From positions 1-38,312 of the IMG/VR virus record IMGVR_UViG_3300028920_001368: 38,312 nucleotides of DNA. The stretch is one strand, 5' to 3'. Both the position numbers and the translations under genes were made by a program. The first letter of the stretch is position 1. Each line of letters opens with the position of its first letter. This document shows, piece after piece, positions 1 to 7,956 of the stretch. The notes beneath the pieces were generated by a model. It saw nothing but the letters and a program-made list of their open reading frames with translations. It was not told the DNA's origin and made no database searches. The DNA is from a virus.

Positions 1-2
1 TT

Positions 3-548
3 TCGATTGCTAAATTTAGAAAAGAAAGAATTGACGAGTTAGAAATATCAAACCAAACATATTTTGATAAAATTAACGAACTAACTACAAAAAACAACGA
101 ATTAGCAATCGAAAAGCAAAAACTCTCACAAAATCTTATGGAGAAAACAGCAGAGATTAAAAACCTTGAGAGCGAATTAAAGCAAATGTTGGAAATTCAA
201 AAGCAGAAACATACAAAATTTTATTTCTTCTCACCTATGGAAAAAGCTAACATGCAGAAACACAACGTAAAAAAATATGGAGTTTACTACCGAAAATTTG
301 TAAAAGTAGATGGAAAAACAATCGAATATACAACTGCTTTCGGTCCTAATGACGTAGATGTTCCACATTATTCCGATTCTGTATTAGTAACCAGAGGTGT
401 TTTTGATGAAGTAGCAATTCCTTATGATGCTCACGGACAGGAAATCAAAGATAGAGAAATTTATCAAAGCTGGATTGATGAAAGATTGAAGATGTTTGAA
501 GAAAACACCGAACCTCTGCAAGAGGGGAATGAAGAAGTGAGGGAATAA
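3..548 (+). CDS. Coiled-coil protein, 5' end cut by window edge
   Basis: The frame is open from base 3 through a stop at 546-548, so the true start lies to the left; the first internal ATG is at 138. The visible part starts with a long charged heptad-like coiled coil (roughly residues 1-65), followed by a more globular part with the motif YYRKFVKVDGK. I do not recognise the family. The C-terminus (EPLQEGNEE) is encoded by a partial copy of the dispersed CCTCT..AGAGG palindrome, and the stop overlaps the next start by one base (TAATG), so the two genes are probably translationally coupled. Confidence 0.75.
   Translation, partial: SIAKFRKERIDELEISNQTYFDKINELTTKNNELAIEKQKLSQNLMEKTAEIKNLESELKQMLEIQKQKHTKFYFFSPMEKANMQKHNVKKYGVYYRKFVKVDGKTIEYTTAFGPNDVDVPHYSDSVLVTRGVFDEVAIPYDAHGQEIKDREIYQSWIDERLKMFEENTEPLQEGNEEVRE
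503..530 (+). repeat. Dispersed palindrome type I, partial, inside the first gene
   Basis: AACACC followed by CCTCTgcaAGAGGGGAAT matches the second hairpin and flank of the type I repeat seen between the late genes. Here it is translated as the last residues of the upstream gene. Confidence 0.6.
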
Positions 549-871
549 TGAAAGAAGAAAAAGAACAAATAATAGCAAAATTTAGCTTGGATAATTTATT
601 CGATTTTATTCCGCTGATTGTAACATTAGGCTATAGAACTACAGGAAACAAATTTAGCGTATTGTTTCACGGCTCAAAGGGCTATCTTGATTCTTTAGAA
701 ATTATTTGCGAAGGTGTACAGAATGAAACAAACACAATTACATTATCCGATTACATGACTGTAAAAAGAAGGTTTAAGAAAAAAATATTAAACATATTTC
801 ACTCAAACATGATGGGTGTAAGATTAAGTATTGGTAAAGATGAGCCAAAAACTCATTGTGTGCCATTTTAA
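548..871 (+). CDS. Small phage protein of unknown function
   Basis: A 107-residue protein starting in a TAATG overlap with the preceding gene; a GTGAGGG SD lies about five bases upstream. It has an acidic/hydrophobic N-terminal half and a strongly basic stretch (VKRRFKKKILN) near residues 76-86. No family was recognised. It precedes the endolysin by 10 bases in the same transcription unit. Confidence 0.7.
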   Translation: MKEEKEQIIAKFSLDNLFDFIPLIVTLGYRTTGNKFSVLFHGSKGYLDSLEIICEGVQNETNTITLSDYMTVKRRFKKKILNIFHSNMMGVRLSIGKDEPKTHCVPF

Positions 872-881
872 GGAGGGTATA

Positions 882-1292
882 ATGGTAAAAGATTGGAGTA
901 AATACCAGAATTTTAGCGAAGAAGAATTTGCTTGTAAATGTGGCTGCGGACAGGTAAACGTTAGCGAATTTCTTATCCAAAAACTGCAAATATGCAGTGA
1001 TTACACGAAACAAGCAACCGGAAAGAGGATTCCTATCATCATTGAAAGCGGTTGCCGATGCTTACACCACAATCATGAAATAGGTGGGTCCATAAGTTCA
1101 TCGCACATTGCAGATGATAAAGTGGAATGTACTGCTGCTGACATAAAAATTGCTAATTCAACACAAAGATTTTGGATTCTAAGAGGTTTGTTTGTAGCCG
1201 GATTTTTAAGAATTGGCATTTATAATGACCATAACGGGATTCATGCTGATGTGGATTCCACTAAAGATGAATGTGTGATGTGGAAAAAATGA
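882..1292 (+). CDS. M15-type peptidase, phage endolysin
   Basis: A 136-residue protein resembling the Peptidase_M15_3 group (zinc D-Ala-D-Ala carboxypeptidase-like), which cuts peptide cross-links of peptidoglycan at lysis. It shows the FSEEEFACKCGCG opening (residues 11-23), the SGCRC core (56-60), a GGS..SSSH segment with H75 and D87, and GIHADVD with H121 and D123, the expected zinc and catalytic positions. Spacing between H75 and D87 is longer than usual (about five extra residues), so activity is inferred. I chose ATG 882 over 831 because AAGGAGGGTATA lies directly before it. It overlaps the next small membrane ORF by ATGA, a common lysin/holin arrangement. Confidence 0.85.
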   Translation: MVKDWSKYQNFSEEEFACKCGCGQVNVSEFLIQKLQICSDYTKQATGKRIPIIIESGCRCLHHNHEIGGSISSSHIADDKVECTAADIKIANSTQRFWILRGLFVAGFLRIGIYNDHNGIHADVDSTKDECVMWKK

Positions 1293-1435
1293 AAAAGATA
1301 ATCAGAGTTTTATTAGTTCTTCTTTATTTTGGCGTTATTGGAATTATGAATTTGATTGATGCTAATTTATTAGAAGAAGAATACCGGACAACTCACGAGT
1401 TGTCCGTACGGAATAGGGGAAAGCAATGTTTTTAA
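1289..1435 (+). CDS. Small single-pass membrane protein, possible holin/spanin-like
   Basis: A 48-residue ORF beginning in an ATGA overlap with the endolysin stop. MKKIIRVLLVLLYFGVIGIM is a positively charged start plus one hydrophobic segment (about residues 5-21). The C-terminal tail from about residue 32 is encoded by a GGACAACT..AGTTGTCC palindrome of the dispersed type II family, and the stop (1433-1435) falls just inside the next gene. Position next to the lysin suggests a lysis role, but the protein has no diagnostic motif. Confidence 0.5.
   Translation: MKKIIRVLLVLLYFGVIGIMNLIDANLLEEEYRTTHELSVRNRGKQCF
1384..1411 (+). repeat. Dispersed palindrome type II (GGACAACT..AGTTGTCC)
   Basis: GGACAACT-cacg-AGTTGTCC followed by GTACG. 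It has the same layout as the copies at 18941, 22613, 22843 and 24121, with different but still complementary stem bases. It lies within the C-terminal codons of the 48-residue membrane ORF. Confidence 0.75.
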
Positions 1436-2043
1436 AAGTAATTAAATCAGGTGATTTTTGGCAGATTAAAGGCTATAAACATGATATTTATCTTAGTGAA
1501 TTGCCTTTTGATGAAATTGAATTAAGAACAGATTTTCTCATGGGAAATTTGCCAATCTCTGAAGAAGATTACGCTGATTTTAAATATTCCACAATTTCCT
1601 TTGAGAAATTGCAGGAATACATTGCTTTCAAAAATTCAGTCCTTCAAAAGCTAAAAGAAACAGCATTATTCCATAAAATTGACCTTCTGGAGCAAAAATT
1701 AGATACTATGAGCGACTTTTTTTTGAAATTCATAGAAAAACTTGAATTGTTTAAGAAAGTCTCTGAAAAACCAAAATATCAATATCTGGAAGATGTTTAT
1801 AATGAATTTGCTGAAATTGGAAACTTTAAATTTTCGTTATCACGATTCCGGGACATAATCTCATCGAACCGAAGCTATGACGAGAAAACAAATCAATGGA
1901 AAAGCTATATTAAAATCGAAAACTTTATTATTCATTTTTTCCGAGCAGACACACAGAAAAAATGGTTACTGCATTCTGTAGAAATGGATAGGGAAGGGGC
2001 AAAACTCAATGATTATGATTTTCGCAGGAAAGTGATGAAATGA
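1426..2043 (+). CDS. Phage protein of unknown function
   Basis: A 205-residue protein with an AGGGGAAAG SD before ATG 1426. An N-terminal beta-rich part (MFLKVIKSGDFWQIKGYKH) is followed by a long helical segment around residues 65-110 that looks coiled-coil, then a C-terminal part rich in aromatic and basic residues. No family was recognised. It is coupled to the next ORF by an ATGA overlap. Confidence 0.75.
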   Translation: MFLKVIKSGDFWQIKGYKHDIYLSELPFDEIELRTDFLMGNLPISEEDYADFKYSTISFEKLQEYIAFKNSVLQKLKETALFHKIDLLEQKLDTMSDFFLKFIEKLELFKKVSEKPKYQYLEDVYNEFAEIGNFKFSLSRFRDIISSNRSYDEKTNQWKSYIKIENFIIHFFRADTQKKWLLHSVEMDREGAKLNDYDFRRKVMK

Positions 2044-2288
2044 AAAACGAACAAACTTCTTTTTTATTCTTTTTGAAAAAGAACAAAATCATAATAGCTA
2101 TTATCGAAATTCTCCGCAACGAGCATTACAAAAGCTTTTTGCATGAGTGGTTAACAAAAACAGGAAAAGATTTGCAGATAAAGAATATAGCAAAATCAAC
2201 CAATGATAATATATATTCTTTATATTTGAAATTCTTTCATACGCAAATCTTTCCTATTAATAGTTTTACAAGTTTAAATGTTCGCTAA
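2040..2288 (+). CDS. Small phage protein of unknown function
   Basis: An 82-residue ORF overlapping the previous stop by ATGA (start 2040, upstream stop 2041-2043). The N-terminal third (SFLFFLKKNKIIIAIIEIL) is hydrophobic with interspersed lysines and could be an amphipathic or weak membrane helix. No motif was recognised. Confidence 0.55.
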   Translation: MKNEQTSFLFFLKKNKIIIAIIEILRNEHYKSFLHEWLTKTGKDLQIKNIAKSTNDNIYSLYLKFFHTQIFPINSFTSLNVR

Positions 2289-2341
2289 AAATACGAACAA
2301 AACGAACAAAAACTTAAAAAACAAGAATAAGGAAAGAAATA

Positions 2342-2491
2342 ATGTCAGAATTACCAGATAAAATAAATAAGTTATTAGAAAAATACGAAAACAATCCTGA
2401 CGTACAATTAGCCATTACACAAAGCTATTTCATTGGAAAAAACCAAAAAGAAGATACATCACCTAATCAACAACCGGAAATAAAATTATGA
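2342..2491 (+). CDS. Very small phage protein
   Basis: A 49-residue ORF: MSELPDKINKLLEKYENNPD continues to a KEDTSPNQQPEIKL tail. AAGGAAAG lies about eight bases before ATG 2342. It has a short amphipathic helix followed by a polar tail. Function unknown; SD and position between two genes support it as coding. Confidence 0.5.
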   Translation: MSELPDKINKLLEKYENNPDVQLAITQSYFIGKNQKEDTSPNQQPEIKL

Positions 2492-2521
2492 GCCACACAA
2501 AAAAATTTGGAGACAAAAAAT

Positions 2522-3109
2522 ATGAAAAAAAATAATACTGCTCAAAAATTAGCAGGAGATAACAGTGAAAAAGGTAGAACTAAAATGGATTTTTATCCAA
2601 CACCACCATACGTAACCGAAGCACTATTAAAACGTGAAACTTTTACAGGTGATGTTTGGGAGTGTGCATGTGGTACTGGCGATATGAGTAAAGTATTAGA
2701 AAATAATGGGTATAAGGTTTATTCTTCTGATATTGGAAATTATGGGTATGGTGTTGACGGTTTTGATTTTTTAGATGATAAAGGATTTTGGAAGAAGGGT
2801 TTTGTTATGTACCGAAATATAATAACAAACCCACCATTTAATTTGTCGCTTGAATTTGTTTTGCAAGCCAAAATTTATGCAAAGGATAAAATAGCAATGT
2901 TTTTAAGAACTTCATTTTTAGAGGGAGTTGGAAGATATGAAATGTTCCAAGACAAAGAATTTCCATTAAAAACAGTTTATCAATTTAGTAGAAGGGTAGG
3001 TTTTGGGAAACACGCAGGAACTCACAAAGGCGGTGGAATGATACCGTTTGCTTGGTTTGTATGGGAACGTGGGTATAAAGGTAAGCCAACAATAGAATGG
3101 ATTATCTAA
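2522..3109 (+). CDS. Phage DNA N6-adenine methyltransferase-like protein
   Basis: A 195-residue Rossmann-fold methyltransferase. It has DFYPTPPYVTEALL at residues 23-36, the S-adenosylmethionine motif ECACGTGDM at 47-55, an acidic residue at the end of strand 2 (SSD, 68-70), and the catalytic NPPF motif at 103-106, typical of amino (N6-adenine) methyltransferases. Likely it marks phage DNA against host restriction, but no target-recognition domain is evident. TTGGAG lies nine bases before ATG 2522, preferred over the upstream TTG 2507. Its stop codon overlaps the TAACA box that opens the structured element downstream. Confidence 0.8.
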   Translation: MKKNNTAQKLAGDNSEKGRTKMDFYPTPPYVTEALLKRETFTGDVWECACGTGDMSKVLENNGYKVYSSDIGNYGYGVDGFDFLDDKGFWKKGFVMYRNIITNPPFNLSLEFVLQAKIYAKDKIAMFLRTSFLEGVGRYEMFQDKEFPLKTVYQFSRRVGFGKHAGTHKGGGMIPFAWFVWERGYKGKPTIEWII

Positions 3110-3207
3110 CAGTTTTGAAAAAACAACGGTGCGGTGAGATTTTTTTATTTTATTGCACCTAATGTCCCGTGTATGCGGTGCATTAGCAATGATACGCTTG
3201 TTATCTT
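3105..3207 (+). other. attC-like structured element A
   Basis: A non-coding palindrome-rich segment after the methyltransferase gene. It opens with TCTAACA at the stop codon and closes with TGTTATC (3199-3205), the inverted outer boxes expected of a cassette recombination site. Inside is a clear hairpin, CTAATG (3159-3164) pairing with CATTAG (3181-3186), with an inner CC/GG, plus GCACC/GGTGC arms. Assignment as integron-type attC rests on layout only. Confidence 0.4.
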
Positions 3208-3249
3208 GCATTTTAGTAATAGCTGGATGAAAATTTAAAGGAGAATAAG

Positions 3250-3423
3250 ATGAAAAGATTAAAGAGATTCAAAGAGATATTTAGATGGATTGCAATTGGA
3301 GGAGTTATACCTGTAATATTATGTTCTTCGATATTGCATATAGTTTGGCTTGGTGGAATATTATTGGCAATACAATTATCATCATTTGTAATGATGTTTA
3401 TTTTAGGATGGGAATATGAATAA
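3250..3423 (+). CDS. Small two-helix membrane protein, cassette-like
   Basis: A 57-residue ORF with AAAGGAG seven bases before ATG 3250. After a basic amphipathic start (MKRLKRFKEIFRW) come two hydrophobic segments, about residues 14-31 and 35-53, ending GWEYE. The length and two-helix topology fit small holin-like or toxin-like membrane proteins, but no family was recognised. It is the only gene between two attC-like elements and is flanked by a 22-23 bp imperfect inverted repeat (3200-3222 and 3430-3451), which is what a single-gene cassette or tiny mobile unit would look like. Confidence 0.6.
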   Translation: MKRLKRFKEIFRWIAIGGVIPVILCSSILHIVWLGGILLAIQLSSFVMMFILGWEYE

Positions 3424-3429
3424 ATTCTG

Positions 3430-3493
3430 CTATTGCAAAATGCGAGATAACGCCTATGTCCCACGCCTACCGGACGTGGACGGGGTGTTATAG
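3430..3493 (+). other. attC-like structured element B
   Basis: AGATAACGCC (3445-3454) pairs with GGTGTTATAG (3484-3493), enclosing TGTCC..CACG and CGTG..GAC arms around a CCTACCGGA apex. The 3' end, GGTGTTATAGAAAAG, is nearly identical to the end of element E (GGTGTTATAAAAAGG at 11086-11100). The first 22 bases mirror 3200-3222. Confidence 0.45.
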
Positions 3494-3629
3494 AAAAGAG
3501 ATAAAATGAAAATCATGCAGGGTTTTACAAAAAATGAAAAAGGTAAAATTGTTAACTCATTTACAGGCTATCTACAGCCTATGTAGGTTCAGTTCTTTGC
3601 GCCCTGCTAACATAATATAAGGAGTAAGA
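3494..3629 (+). other. Intergenic segment with 26-codon ORF and hairpins
   Basis: This leader of the next gene contains a 26-codon ORF (3508-3588, MKIMQGFTKNEKGKIVNSFT..) with only a weak SD. AGGCT..AGCCT forms a small hairpin around 3563-3578, and GCAGGG/CCCTGC arms bracket the segment. It may be a remnant cassette ORF or a structured 5' leader; the sequence does not decide. Confidence 0.3.
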
Positions 3630-3950
3630 ATGTTATTTCCACGATATAAATGTATTTGCAGCATAGATTTTCTAAAAGATTATCCTCCGAATAGGAAATA
3701 TCTTAGAAAATCTGATTTAATGTACATTATTAAAATGAAAAACCATTTTTTCAATAAAGGCTTTGATGTTGCCTTGTTTAAGATTGGAGAAAAAATCAAA
3801 GTTTATCGAAATAAGGACGATAAAGATACCTTCCGTATTCCAGGAAAGAAAACAGGAAATATGATAAAGTGTACCGACATAGAATTTTGTGAATATTATG
3901 AAAAAGGCGAAGAAAGAATTTTACTGAAAGAGTGGAAACATGAACGATAA
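3630..3950 (+). CDS. Small phage protein before primase-helicase
   Basis: A 106-residue basic protein with AAGGAGTAAGA before ATG 3630. It is rich in lysine and aromatic residues and has one CIC and one C..FCEYYE segment but no clear zinc finger. The stop lies 11 bases inside the primase-helicase gene, so the two are co-translated and perhaps act together in replication. Family not recognised. Confidence 0.65.
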   Translation: MLFPRYKCICSIDFLKDYPPNRKYLRKSDLMYIIKMKNHFFNKGFDVALFKIGEKIKVYRNKDDKDTFRIPGKKTGNMIKCTDIEFCEYYEKGEERILLKEWKHER

Positions 3951-6900
3951 AGAAGTTATTATAGATAGAATTGATATTCTTCATTATATAAGCGAAGAAA
4001 TACAATGCAAGAAAGTTGGAAGCAATACCTTTCGTGGTGAAATATGTCCGCTATGCAAAGGACATGACTGTTTTACCATTTATCCAGAAAAAAAACAATT
4101 TCATTGTTACCAATGCAGTGAAAGAGGAAATATAATAGATTATGTTATGAAACGAGAAGAATTAGATTTCTTATCTGCATTGAAACAATTGGCAAAAAAA
4201 TCCGGAGTAGAACTTTCAAATTCCAATGCAAATAAAGATTGGTATGAACAAAAACAGAAAATTGAAAAGATTTTTTTTAAAACTGCAAAATATTATCATG
4301 AGAATTTCAAAAAGAATCCTGAAGCTGTAAAAATAATATCTAACCACCGGGCAAGAACCAGCGACACTATGAAAAAAGTTATGTATGGATTAGCAGACGG
4401 TAAACTTCATAATTATCTTATTTCTCTTGGTTATGATGAAAATACTATTTTAGAAAGCGGTTTGTGCCGGAAAAACGATAACGGGAAAATATTTGATTTT
4501 ATTTCAGAGAACAAATTTGTATATCCGGTAGCGGTTAGAAAAGTAATTTCTGATTTTCAAATTAAAGATTATTTTGTAGAGAAAAAAGAAAGAAAAGATT
4601 ATCAATTAGTTTCTTCTAATAAACTTAATGATGCTCTTTTTTACGGACAGGACGGACTATATAAAGATAGCTTCATTTTAGTTGAAGGTCCTGAAGATAG
4701 AATTTCCATATTACAAGCATATCAAGAAATATTAAAAAAATTAACACTTGAAATAAAGGATTGCCAAGATGATATTAAAAAAAAGAAATTACAAAAAAAG
4801 AGAACTGCTTTGGAAAATTCTTTTGTACCACCAGTTGCGATATTGGGTAGTATATCTGAAAAACAATTAAGTTTCATTGACGATTTGTGCAATCATAAAC
4901 GGAAAATTATTTATCTTGCATTTGACCCGGACACACAGGGCGAGAAATATACAAAAAAAATAGTTAACTTATTACTTAACAAAGCGGATATTCGGAAATT
5001 ACTTTGGGATTTTGATAAAGGCGATATTGACGATTTTCTAAAAAAAGCAGAACCGGAAAGCATTTTATCCATTATAGAAAATGCAACTAATATTCTTTAT
5101 TTTTTGATTGATTCTCTGCCAAAAGATTTTGATGAGATACAACAAAACAATCCACACGTTGCAATGGGTTACTATGACCCTTTGATTGATTTGATTTGCA
5201 AGGAGCAGGAAGAAATAATTAAAAATTCTTACATAGATAAGCTTGCCAAGAAAGTAGGACAAACAAACCGGCAAATAAAAGCTCTTGTAATGAAAAGAAT
5301 GGGATTGGTACTATCCGCTGAACCGGAAGAAGAACCGGAAGAGAAAAAAACTATTTTTCGTTGGGAAAAGAATCATCAGTATTGGAAGGATGACGGACAA
5401 AACAAAATGAAATTATCTGATTATACGATTGATATAATTGGGAAAATAGAAATGGAAATTCGAGATAAACGGCAGGTGGTTTACAATGTAATTCTCACAA
5501 ATTCCAAAGGACTGAAATCAAAACCATTGGAGCTTTACCCACAGGATAGAATCACTACAAGAAAACTGAATGAAGTGTGTTCAGGACATCATGAAGGATG
5601 CTATTTCTATGGCAGAGATAATGATTTACTTGAATGCTTGAAATTAGAAGAAGATTCGGCAAAAATTGATTCGATAGTTTGTTATTTCCAAAGATACGGT
5701 TGGATTCGAGAACATCAAATATGGCTATTCAATAATTGCGCTGTTCAGCATGACAAAGTATATGAACCGGATGAAAACGGAATTATTAAAGTCGGGAAAA
5801 TAGGTTTTCAGTCTCAGGGAGTAAGAATTTATTCCGGTGATACACCAAATCTAAATTTACATTTTAAACCAACCAAAAAATGGATTAATGAAGTAATATT
5901 AAATTTTTGGAGTATGTTTGACCATCGAAAAGAACAAAGTATTCCCTATAAATCTTATGCAGGATTTTTTGTATTAGGATTTGTAGGAGCCTGTATTTAT
6001 CTGGATGAGATAGTAAAGCATACACACGCCTTTCCATATATGGCAGTTTGGGGAGAAAGTGAAAGCGGAAAATCTTTTGCTATTCGTTTGCTTGCAAATA
6101 TATTTGGCTTTACCCAAATGGGTGAAAGCTGGGAATCAACTGTAAATTCAATGTCAAAAATGATGGAATATGTTTCTTCTCTTATTGTCTGGTTTGATGA
6201 ATTTAAAAATGAACAAAATAAATCGCATCAAACACAAAAAAAAGAAAATCTTCTTAAAAATTTGTGGACACGAGCCGGAGAGAGCAAAGGAACACTTTCA
6301 GCAAGAGACAGTTTCGAGGTAAACGGAGCAATGTTTCTCACGGGAGAAGATGTTTCCGAGCATAAAGCATTCAGGTCCAGAACGGTAGTAATACAAAAGG
6401 TGAAACCTACTCCCACTGCAACGATAGCTTATTTTTGGTTAGAAGAAAACAGCAAGAATTTATCAAGTATTTTTTTATATCTTATTAAGAAAAAAAACGA
6501 AAAAACGATTAAGAACTTTCTTGATACCTACGATAACCTTGTAAAAAGTATTAATGAAAAAATTGAAGAAAAAGGGAAAAAACGACAAATTGACAGACGA
6601 GCAGTAACTAATCATGCAACAATAGCAACCGGATTCTTTGTTTTCGATGAACTTCAATACAAAGATGAGTTTGTTGATTATGTGGTTGACCATATCATCA
6701 AAGAAAGCGAAGCAAAAGAAGCCGAAGACATTTTATTCAAATTTTTTGAAGATATTGATATTGTTACTTTCAATCTGGATGAAGTGATTCACTTCTTTGA
6801 TGAAAACAGAGTTTTCCTTTGGTATCAAAAACTTTATACTGATTGGATGATAAATACAAAACGAAGCGGACTTTCTCAGTACATTTCCCGGAATGCTTTG

Positions 6901-7065
6901 AAAAGTTACATGGAAAAACATTCCTGCGGTTTCTGGATTGGAAACGACAGAGCAACATTGCAAGGACAGCAACGAAGGGGAATAACTTTGGATGTAAACA
7001 AAATGCCGGAACAAATGAAGGAAGTCGTGCAAAATTGGTGGCACAGCTTCCAGAATAGAGGGTGA
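3940..7065 (+). CDS. Primase-helicase (CHC2 zinc finger, Toprim, P-loop ATPase)
   Basis: A 1041-residue replication protein. Domains in order: a CHC2-type zinc ribbon (C36PLC39 and C56YQC59), a Toprim-like catalytic domain (VEG at 248-250, DPD at 329-331, GDIDDF at 361-366), a lysine/glutamate-rich linker around 450-480, and a C-terminal ring-ATPase-like domain. The ATPase has Walker A GESESGKSF at 705-713, Walker B LIVWFDEF at 748-755 and an arginine-containing FRSRT segment around residue 810. Primer synthesis and DNA unwinding at the phage fork are expected, as in fused primase-helicases of T7 or P4 type. A very AT-rich stretch follows downstream at 9.2-9.6 kb. Confidence 0.88.
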   Translation: MNDKEVIIDRIDILHYISEEIQCKKVGSNTFRGEICPLCKGHDCFTIYPEKKQFHCYQCSERGNIIDYVMKREELDFLSALKQLAKKSGVELSNSNANKDWYEQKQKIEKIFFKTAKYYHENFKKNPEAVKIISNHRARTSDTMKKVMYGLADGKLHNYLISLGYDENTILESGLCRKNDNGKIFDFISENKFVYPVAVRKVISDFQIKDYFVEKKERKDYQLVSSNKLNDALFYGQDGLYKDSFILVEGPEDRISILQAYQEILKKLTLEIKDCQDDIKKKKLQKKRTALENSFVPPVAILGSISEKQLSFIDDLCNHKRKIIYLAFDPDTQGEKYTKKIVNLLLNKADIRKLLWDFDKGDIDDFLKKAEPESILSIIENATNILYFLIDSLPKDFDEIQQNNPHVAMGYYDPLIDLICKEQEEIIKNSYIDKLAKKVGQTNRQIKALVMKRMGLVLSAEPEEEPEEKKTIFRWEKNHQYWKDDGQNKMKLSDYTIDIIGKIEMEIRDKRQVVYNVILTNSKGLKSKPLELYPQDRITTRKLNEVCSGHHEGCYFYGRDNDLLECLKLEEDSAKIDSIVCYFQRYGWIREHQIWLFNNCAVQHDKVYEPDENGIIKVGKIGFQSQGVRIYSGDTPNLNLHFKPTKKWINEVILNFWSMFDHRKEQSIPYKSYAGFFVLGFVGACIYLDEIVKHTHAFPYMAVWGESESGKSFAIRLLANIFGFTQMGESWESTVNSMSKMMEYVSSLIVWFDEFKNEQNKSHQTQKKENLLKNLWTRAGESKGTLSARDSFEVNGAMFLTGEDVSEHKAFRSRTVVIQKVKPTPTATIAYFWLEENSKNLSSIFLYLIKKKNEKTIKNFLDTYDNLVKSINEKIEEKGKKRQIDRRAVTNHATIATGFFVFDELQYKDEFVDYVVDHIIKESEAKEAEDILFKFFEDIDIVTFNLDEVIHFFDENRVFLWYQKLYTDWMINTKRSGLSQYISRNALKSYMEKHSCGFWIGNDRATLQGQQRRGITLDVNKMPEQMKEVVQNWWHSFQNRG

Positions 7066-7066
7066 T

Positions 7067-7534
7067 ATGAAGATTGATTACAAAGATTATGATGAAATAA
7101 CAGCACAGAAACAAGCGGAAATAGATAAAAAAACGAAACCAGATAATTTACAAGTAAAAAGACTGCTTAATCATTTTTTGTTTTTTTTAGATAAAACAAC
7201 AACTACAATTTTATTTGATTCTAACGAATTTTTAATAAAAACTTTTCTGGAAATATATGATAAAAATAATTTATTAGAATTGGAACAGTTGTTTAGTATA
7301 GCTGTTAGCAAATATAGAGAACAGCTAAAAAAAGACATAGAAAATGAATACAAAAAATCAATAGGAATTTTAATTGACCAAACACGTATTGATAAAATTA
7401 TTGAAGCGTCTGAAAACCTTATAGCTCACTTTCTATTTTGTGAAAGTACGCCATTGATGGATAACCAACATTTGCAAAAAGATAGAAGCCGTTTAATGTA
7501 CGAATACAAAAAAGCGATAAGATGCAAAAGCTGA
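7067..7534 (+). CDS. Phage protein of unknown function
   Basis: A 155-residue, mostly helical, charged protein starting one base after the primase-helicase stop, with GAGGG as SD. It contains a poly-threonine patch (DKTTTTILF) and several amphipathic helices. No family was recognised. The end overlaps the next gene by 13 bases, so it belongs to the replication operon. Confidence 0.7.
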   Translation: MKIDYKDYDEITAQKQAEIDKKTKPDNLQVKRLLNHFLFFLDKTTTTILFDSNEFLIKTFLEIYDKNNLLELEQLFSIAVSKYREQLKKDIENEYKKSIGILIDQTRIDKIIEASENLIAHFLFCESTPLMDNQHLQKDRSRLMYEYKKAIRCKS

Positions 7535-7956
7535 CATTCAACAATAAACCAACATTAAAAGCTTTAGATAGCGAAGAAGAAATTATCAAACAATCATTTT
7601 CGTTCATCCACGAATATGATAAACCTTATTTTTTTCAATTTCTTGAAACATTCCAACCGGAAGAATTAAAAGCAATCTGGAAAGCTCATAGCGATATGGA
7701 AGAATTTTATGAAACTACTTTTGATTTAGAAGATTTAATTTCTGGTTATCGTGAATTTTGCAAAATCTTTAAACATACATTTCTCAAATATTCGATTCTG
7801 GACACGAAAAACTTAATTAAGAGTATTCATACAAAAAAAACAAATAAGAACGTCTCTGATAAAATTTACAGGGAAATATTGAATAAATACGATGGCACGA
7901 CTTCAACAAAAATGAATTTCATGCAACTGACGTTAGTGGAAAAGGAAATGGAATGA
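7522..7956 (+). CDS. Phage protein of unknown function
   Basis: A 144-residue acidic, helical protein inside the replication operon. It starts within the previous gene (GATAAG as weak SD) and overlaps the C5 methyltransferase start by ATGA. No motif was recognised. The tail (KEME) is encoded by the AAAAGGA SD of the next gene. Confidence 0.68.
   Translation: MQKLTFNNKPTLKALDSEEEIIKQSFSFIHEYDKPYFFQFLETFQPEELKAIWKAHSDMEEFYETTFDLEDLISGYREFCKIFKHTFLKYSILDTKNLIKSIHTKKTNKNVSDKIYREILNKYDGTTSTKMNFMQLTLVEKEME

Noticed and set aside
6733-7114. Overlapping minus-strand ORFs at the end of the primase-helicase gene
   Set aside because: Both are antisense shadows of a well-supported domain with no start signals.
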